DNA from: Halisarca cf. caerulea
Lineage: Eukaryota > Porifera > Demospongiae > Chondrillida > Halisarcidae
Direction of reading: 5' to 3'
DNA: 12,500 bases
NCBI GenBank assembly: GCA_963170055.1
Contig: CAUJGJ010000083.1
Span: 709,101-721,600 of the forward strand
Of this stretch, positions 10,178-12,500 are shown piece by piece (position 1 is the stretch's first letter; the number at the start of each line of letters is the position of its first letter). A program made the translations under genes and the position numbers. Under the pieces are notes generated by a model. The model ran no database searches. It was not told where the DNA came from and worked only from the letters and a program-made list of their open reading frames with translations.

Positions 10178-10243
<66 letters not shown>

Positions 10244-12359
10244 TATGCAGTTCTATACATACACAAAATTTAATACATACATACGTACATACCAATGCCC
10301 TTCAGGTTCTTGGCATAGAGAGAGTTACTGTTGACAATTTCAGCTCCAATTGCAGGGACGTAATGTCCAGCTGAGTGCATGAAGAGCACACATGGACTGA
10401 GATGAAGAGCTAGCTACCAGTGGTCAAACATGTCAAATGAATGCTCACCGTAACTCTCTCCTATGACGAAAAGCTCCAAGTCAGCATACTTTGGATATTT
10501 GGCGTAGAATTCCCGTAAAAATGTCCAAAAATCTCTTGCAATCTGCTTTTCATCAAAGGTGTACCCAAGCTAAGCATAAAACAGCAAAGGATACATTCAT
10601 GCACTGAGGGGTACCAGGCACATGGCACATGAGGCCTATGCATGAGATCTGTAGACTGTGTTGTACGCACACACGCACACACGTGCAGCTTTACACAAAC
10701 TGACATGACTCCGCACATTCTCATACAATTCTGCACACTCTCACACAACTGCACACACTCACACTTGCACAGCCTGGTACTCTCTGACACAACCTTACAC
10801 ACTCTCAGAAATTCTTACACGCCCACACACAGTCTCACAGGATTAGTGGTGTAGGAGAATCCTGTGCCTGGAGGCTGATCCACAAACATGAGGTTTGCAA
10901 AGGAGTTCCATCCATACTGGTTGAACTCTGGCACTGTCTTGCCAGAAGGAATGAGGAAGGGTCCATTCTCTGAGAACAGAGCTAGCATACTGGAGCAGCC
11001 AGGACCTCCAGTCAACCACACCACCAGTGGATCACTACTGGGTTCATGACGGCTCTCAAACAACCAAAAGAAGTAGAAGTCCCCATGAGTTTTATTTACC
11101 TATTAGAATATGGTGATTCGAGAATAATAAAATTACTTGATCTTACACAGCTAGTCTTGCTCAGCATACCCTTCCTTCAGGCAGAAGGGTTTGGTGAACG
11201 GGACTACCACACAACACGGTGCCACCAGTGAAACTTGCTTTATACCCGGTTTAGCACACATGTATACAGAGTCTCACATAGCCAAACCCAAACTTCAATA
11301 ATTTTTGATTTCCACAAGAAGAGGTTTGGGTCCATCAAACATGTTACATGAAGCTACTGCATGGGGGAGGGGGCAGTCCCACATAGCACAGACCGATATT
11401 TCACCTCCTTTATTCGGTAACTGTGAGGTCACCAGAAAAGGAGCTAAATTAGGGGGTGGGGCTATGCAAGACTAGGGGAGTGCTGGGGTAGTCAAGTAAA
11501 GCGAATACAGTACAGATTCAAGGAGACAAGTGTAGTGTCTAGCTATGCTAGATTATGTATACCGTACATAGTTCTCTTTGCTCTGTCTAAATTGAGGGTA
11601 TACAAAACACAAACCAGTAGTACTGTACTTACGTAAATACATATAGACGTCTACGATAGTAAGTACAGACTTGTCTCCCTTCACTAAGGAAGTTGTACGG
11701 TACAATGTTGTGCGGATTAGTAAAATGCATTAGGTAACAGTAAGATTATGTGTATGGTGTGCATTATAGCCTGCCCACTGCAGCTATGCATGCATGAAAT
11801 CACATGTCTGATGTCTTGCTGTGCTTCGCCTGACTAAAACAAATTTGCTTCCTACGGCCCTGAAATTGGGTGATTTTAGAGAGCATTTCAAACCATACAC
11901 AGCTCTGACACACGGACATGGTACTGCAAGCAAGACTGACCATTCACTAATGACACCCATCGACTGGACTGGGCAGCTATACTATACAAAGACAAGTACC
12001 GTCTCAAATTACCATACTCAGTTTCCATCACAGTGTGAAGCAAATCGGGTACGGTAATTTGCCTAGTAAATTCACTAAGTGATGTTTTAGTAGGGCAGTA
12101 GAATGTTTCAAGAAAGATTGTCTGTAAACAGAAACCCCAATGAATCGGCCATAACTGATAAGTTACAACCGAGGTTACAACAGTCAATATGCACATGAAG
12201 TTATCATTTAGTTTGGCAGCTAAAATTCTGGATTAGCTACACTAGTGCACTCACTTCTATGTAACCATGAACTTGGGTGACATTATCGGGCCACGGGTAG
12301 GCGGATTCCACTACAAGAAAGCACAGAGTAGCGACAAGCACTGCAAACAAGACCTTCAT
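3319..12359 (-). CDS. Serine carboxypeptidase (peptidase family S10), complete 14-exon gene, copy B
   Basis: Predicted lysosomal or secreted protease that removes C-terminal residues from peptides at acid pH. I joined 14 exons at GT-AG sites: 12255-12359, 10839-11099, 10449-10569, 10293-10370, 9799-9851, 8411-8530, 7908-7957, 6709-6772, 5771-5866, 4915-4981, 4515-4600, 4389-4439, 3991-4077 and 3319-3369. They total 1290 bases: 429 residues plus TGA, with every phase matching. Residues 1-20 form a signal peptide. TGGPGCSS (65-72) is the oxyanion loop, GESYAGHY holds Ser161 (the exon 3/4 junction follows Y162), Asp347 is in EDYICN and His404 in GHMVP. Spacing resembles yeast carboxypeptidase Y (S146/D338/H397), as does the NVYDIRKEC motif. 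Seven non-signal cysteines fit the conserved disulfides plus the free Cys of the YICN motif. N-glycosylation sequons lie at N26, N37 and N361. There is no obvious propeptide. Family assignment is very secure; the choice between CPVL-like, cathepsin A-like and CPY-like is not. Confidence 0.95.
3470..3584. repeat. (CA)n microsatellite in copy B intron 13
   Basis: About 115 bases of CA with CG interruptions. It reads (GU)n in the transcript and starts about 100 bases upstream of the exon 14 acceptor. Confidence 0.97.
3615..3760. mobile_element. 146-bp short inverted-repeat element in intron 13
   Basis: CAGTGAAACC at 3615 is the exact inverse of GGTTTCACTG ending at 3760. Inside, CTGTCTATAAAGACCACTCT loosely mirrors TGTATATAGAGATCACTCAA read from the other end. 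Similar to pogo/Tigger-type non-autonomous repeats, but no TA flank is visible. Confidence 0.5.
3991..4077 (-). CDS. Copy B exon 13: catalytic histidine
   Basis: Twenty-nine codons, phase 0 at both ends, with LTFLEVFNAGHMVPMDQPKN carrying His404. Acceptor is AATGCAG, donor GTGAGT. Reading through the donor would add 15 residues and stop. Splicing to the exon at 3369 instead gives the expected S10 C-terminus, so splicing is preferred. Confidence 0.92.
4251..4281. repeat. Short (TG)n followed by a run of 14 G
   Basis: TGTGTGTG runs into 14 consecutive G (4268-4281) inside copy B intron 12. In the transcript this is a 14-C run, about 180-190 bases upstream of the exon 13 acceptor. Confidence 0.9.
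4389..4439 (-). CDS. Copy B exon 12
   Basis: Seventeen codons, phase 0 at both ends, reading EAFDKATVQNWDIAGTP. Acceptor ACATAG and donor GTAAGA. The upstream intron 11 is 75 bases and keeps the frame until the TAG formed by its own acceptor, so retention would stop translation there. Confidence 0.88.
4515..4600 (-). CDS. Copy B exon 11: catalytic aspartate
   Basis: Twenty-eight codons after a split Val. It begins LVYSGNEDYICN; Asp347 is the catalytic Asp by analogy with D338 of carboxypeptidase Y. It ends TYNMTWAGK before donor GTAAAC. The acceptor is ACACACAG at the very end of a (CA)n tract, without the usual adjacent pyrimidine run. Confidence 0.9.
4602..4735. repeat. (TG)n microsatellite abutting the exon 11 3' splice site
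   Basis: About 134 bases of TG with ACGTACGTATG and GAGTGTATG interruptions. It begins at the acceptor itself, so in the transcript the end of intron 10 is (CA)n followed directly by ACAG and exon 11. Confidence 0.97.
4915..4981 (-). CDS. Copy B exon 10
   Basis: Twenty-two codons plus one base, reading LLGDWIDSFQQDVAVVLARHRR, the helix and strand before the catalytic Asp. Acceptor TGTACAG, donor GTATGT, phase 1. Confidence 0.88.
5432..5508. repeat. Interrupted (TG)n microsatellite in copy B intron 9
   Basis: About 77 bases of TG broken by CGTG, CTGCATG and CGGG. It reads (CA)n in the transcript, in the middle of intron 9. Confidence 0.9.
5771..5866 (-). CDS. Copy B exon 9: end of cap domain
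   Basis: Thirty-two codons, phase 0 at both ends, from VDKFLARDDIRAELGI to WEECNMLVHAL. Acceptor TTTGTAG and donor GTAAGC are both good. The Cys likely pairs with the Cys of GGPGC, as in CPY. Confidence 0.9.
5911..6181. repeat. (CA)n microsatellite in copy B intron 8, longest in the window
   Basis: About 270 bases of CA with scattered CGCA, CATG and CCGC interruptions. It reads (GU)n in the transcript and ends 45 bases before the exon 9 acceptor. Its other end touches the hairpin element at 6181. Confidence 0.97.
6181..6280. mobile_element. Compound foldback element next to the (CA)n tract of intron 8
   Basis: Three hairpins in 100 bases. CTTATTAGCTATAATA (6181-6196) pairs exactly with 6204-6219, CTATAGGTATTATAGC (6197-6212) pairs exactly with 6219-6234, and CTGTAATTG...CCCTCA (6238-6256) pairs with 6261-6280 except for one extra A. 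The first two share bases and exclude each other. Probably a MITE; no clear target duplication seen. Confidence 0.6.
6709..6772 (-). CDS. Copy B exon 8: NVYDIRKEC segment
   Basis: Twenty-one codons after a split Ser (AG|T). It reads INVYDIRKECTYPPLCYDFSQ, with two cysteines matching the short disulfide loop of carboxypeptidase Y (C262-C268 there). Acceptor TTTCTAG, donor GTATGG, ends in phase 0. Confidence 0.92.
7026..7483. mobile_element. 458-bp inverted-repeat element in intron 7
   Basis: Left end CATAGGCGGATCCAG and right end (reversed) CAGAAGCGGATCCAG share 12 of 15 bases. A GGTGCCTG block is repeated just inside each end, and TAGTA directly flanks both sides (7021-7025, 7484-7488). No protein is evident. 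GC-rich ends with GGCGGATCC resemble common hAT-like non-autonomous repeats, but the 5-bp flank is not the usual 8 bp. Confidence 0.65.
7440..7468. repeat. GGTGGTGCCT hairpin at the right end of the intron 7 element
   Basis: GGTGGTGCCT (7440-7449) is the exact reverse complement of AGGCACCACC (7459-7468) with a 9-base loop. The loop side can also pair in a second palindrome around GCCTAGGC. Confidence 0.75.
7833..7898. repeat. (CA)n microsatellite just inside copy B intron 7
   Basis: About 66 bases of CA. In the transcript (GU)n starts about 10 bases downstream of the exon 7 donor. Confidence 0.97.
7908..7957 (-). CDS. Copy B exon 7: 50-base cap-domain exon next to a GU repeat
   Basis: Sixteen codons plus two bases, reading IIEAFVLESAERTLGR. 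Acceptor is CTCTGCAG after a pyrimidine-rich stretch; the donor is GTGTGTACA, weak at +3/+4. The intron turns into (GT)n about 10 bases downstream. The exon is needed to bring exon 8 into frame, and skipping it would shift the frame. Confidence 0.85.
8153..8276. repeat. (TG)n microsatellite in copy B intron 6
   Basis: About 124 bases of TG with CG, GGG and CTG interruptions. It reads (CA)n in the transcript, about 195 bases upstream of exon 7, opposite in polarity to the tract on the other side of that exon. Confidence 0.95.
8411..8530 (-). CDS. Copy B exon 6: start of the insertion (cap) domain
   Basis: Forty codons, phase 0 at both ends, acceptor CTGTAG and donor GTGAGT. It reads FAYEHKLISQGELD to LEECQ with two cysteines, as expected for the helical cap of this family. 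Confidence 0.9.
8701..9198. mobile_element. 498-bp MITE with TA target duplication (Tc1/mariner or pogo type)
   Basis: Terminal inverted repeats of 24 bp starting CAGTGGGCCCC and containing TTAATCGCATA match at 22 of 24 positions, and TA flanks both ends (8699-8700, 9199-9200). The 15-mer AAAGGAATATTCTGG occurs three times in direct orientation (8731, 8830, 9129), with more degenerate copies nearby. No transposase frame. It lies in copy B intron 5 and contains a (CATA)n run at 9047-9071. Well-preserved ends suggest a fairly recent insertion. Confidence 0.88.
9271..9570 (+). repeat. Imperfect direct repeat pair in intron 5
   Basis: CAAACAGCTGACCCAA (9271-9286) and CAAATGGCTGACCCAA (9481-9496) begin two units with further shared pieces (ATTTTGG/ATATTGG, GATG..CAG..TTTCTA). 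GTCAGCCAAATGGCTGAC (9475-9492) is itself an 8-bp-stem hairpin. Probably an old decayed repeat. Confidence 0.4.
9799..9851 (-). CDS. Copy B exon 5: IGNGWVDP block
   Basis: Seventeen full codons after a split Gly. It reads IGNGWVDPKVQYNAYAK, the conserved block after the catalytic serine in S10 enzymes. Acceptor is CACAG and donor GTACAT, a weaker match at +4/+5. Ends in phase 0. Confidence 0.9.
9992..10240. repeat. (CA)n microsatellite in copy B intron 4
   Basis: About 250 bases of CA, with several CATACACA interruptions that recur in a higher-order pattern. It reads (GU)n in the transcript and fills more than half of the 441-base intron. Confidence 0.97.
10293..10370 (-). CDS. Copy B exon 4: AGHYVPAIG after the catalytic serine
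   Basis: Completes the split Ala codon (G|CT) and reads GHYVPAIGAEIV to NLKGI. Acceptor CTCAG and donor GTATGT, phase 1 to phase 1. Intron 3 between exons 3 and 4 is only 78 bases. Confidence 0.93.
10449..10569 (-). CDS. Copy B exon 3: up to the catalytic serine
   Basis: Forty codons plus one base. It starts LGYTFDEKQIARDFW and ends VIGESY, so Ser161 is the second-to-last complete codon. Acceptor is GCTTAG, donor GTGAGC, phase 1 at the 3' end. Confidence 0.93.
10690..10838. repeat. Degenerate ~20-bp minisatellite at the start of copy B intron 2
   Basis: On the plus strand, units resemble CTGCACACTCTCACACAA. On the transcript strand they give GTGAGAGTGT-like decamers starting at 10838 (the real donor), 10807, 10762, 10744 and 10724. 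A related run in copy A intron 2 covers about 405-510, so the array predates the duplication. Confidence 0.7.
10839..11099 (-). CDS. Copy B exon 2: oxyanion-hole domain
   Basis: Eighty-seven codons, phase 0 at both ends, with acceptor CTAATAG and donor GTGAGA. It encodes FYFFWLFESRHEP, LTGGPGCSS and DQPPGTGFSYT, the most conserved N-terminal blocks of S10 enzymes. Copy A exon 2 has exactly the same length (261 bases). Confidence 0.95.
11100..12254 (-). other. Copy B intron 1 (1155 bases)
   Basis: Bounded by donor GTGAGT and acceptor CTAATAG. The first ~30 bases (GTGAGTGCAC...CTAGTGTAGCT) and the last ~20 (AATCACCATATTCTAATAG) resemble copy A intron 1 (772-1265), while the middle is unrelated. 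No internal exon or gene recognised. Confidence 0.75.
12005..12061. repeat. 57-bp inverted repeat in intron 1
   Basis: CAAATTACCATAC (12005-12017) pairs with GTACGGTAATTTG (12049-12061) at 12 of 13 positions. It lies in copy B intron 1, which is 661 bases longer than copy A intron 1. Confidence 0.5.
12255..12359 (-). CDS. Copy B exon 1: start codon, signal peptide, mature N-terminus
   Basis: Thirty-five codons ending in GYIE before donor GTGAGT, phase 0. The N-terminus is Met-Lys, a hydrophobic core (VLFAVLVATLCFLVV), then ESA, a good signal peptidase site after residue 20. The start was chosen because the same ATG context (AAAATG) begins copy A and the signal peptide begins directly after it. 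Confidence 0.9.
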
Positions 12360-12438
12360 TTTTCGCTTGCTTGGGTCATGTGATACCGATGGTCAATTTA
12401 ATATCGGTCGACAGTCACGTGCCCACAAGGAAACAAAA
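12360..12438. promoter_or_regulatory. Putative bidirectional promoter with E-box (CACGTG) and M-box-like site
   Basis: These 79 bases separate the start codons of copy B (minus) and the divergent frame (plus), so they must hold any shared promoter plus both leaders. GTCACGTG at 12414-12421 contains a perfect E-box, and GTCATGTGAT at 12375-12384 contains TCATGTGA. In vertebrates, GTCACGTGAC (CLEAR) and TCATGTG (M-box) are bound by TFEB/MITF factors that switch on lysosomal genes, which would suit a lysosomal carboxypeptidase. A 6-bp inverted repeat ACCGAT/ATCGGT (12385-12390, 12402-12407) lies between the two boxes. No strong TATA box; ATATTAAA on the minus strand is only a weak candidate. Confidence 0.5.
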
Positions 12439-12500
12439 ATGGCCGTTAGTTTTCGAAGTCGTCGCGCCTCGCGGTTACCGATTCTTTGTCTTTTTGTCTT
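12439..12500 (+). CDS. Possible first exon of a divergent gene, cut by the right edge
   Basis: An ATG in a good context (AACAAAAATGG) opens 20 codons (MAVSFRSRRASRLPILCLFV) without a stop to the window end. Basic residues followed by a hydrophobic run could be the start of a signal peptide or membrane anchor. It lies 79 bases from copy B's start codon on the opposite strand. Too short to identify, and it could be chance. Confidence 0.45.
   Translation, partial: MAVSFRSRRASRLPILCLFV

Noticed and set aside
93..10240. CRISPR or telomere-like array
   Set aside because: The repeats are dinucleotide microsatellites with no spacers; no telomeric TTAGGG runs.

Overview
The window is animal-type nuclear DNA. 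Genes are split by GT-AG introns in mixed phases, exons are short (50-261 bases), introns are full of dinucleotide repeats and small non-autonomous transposons, and there is no operon structure. A marine invertebrate such as a sponge would fit the repeat style, but that is only a guess; no taxonomic marker is present.

The minus strand carries two tandem head-to-tail copies of a family S10 serine carboxypeptidase (lysosomal/vacuolar, carboxypeptidase Y and cathepsin A type). The right-hand copy B is complete: 14 exons from 12359 down to 3319 that join in frame into 429 residues with signal peptide, oxyanion loop, and catalytic Ser161, Asp347 and His404. The left-hand copy A enters from the left edge. 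Only its exons 1 (1266-1376) and 2 (511-771) are here; the catalytic exons lie outside the window. The copies share exon sizes, intron phases, intron ends and promoter fragments, so this is a fairly recent tandem duplication. At the right edge, a plus-strand reading frame starts at 12439, only 79 bases from copy B's start codon. It suggests a divergent gene sharing a promoter that holds two E-box/M-box type sites.

Layout: 1-510, copy A intron 2 with a long (CA)n tract; 511-1376, copy A exons 1-2; 1377-3318, intergenic DNA with decayed TA-flanked inverted-repeat elements; 3319-12359, copy B; 12360-12438, shared promoter; 12439-12500, start of the divergent gene. Eight (CA)n/(TG)n tracts total about 1.26 kb, roughly 10% of the window, and most lie in copy B introns. 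In the transcript some become (GU)n and others (CA)n, often on opposite sides of an exon. One tract touches the 3' splice site of exon 11 and another begins a few bases past the 5' splice site of exon 7. Introns also hold a clear 498-bp TA-flanked MITE, a 458-bp inverted-repeat element and a compound hairpin.

I found no prokaryotic, viral, CRISPR, rRNA or tRNA feature. The most unusual content is how microsatellites and decoy donor sites crowd the splice sites of an otherwise ordinary, intact protease gene.
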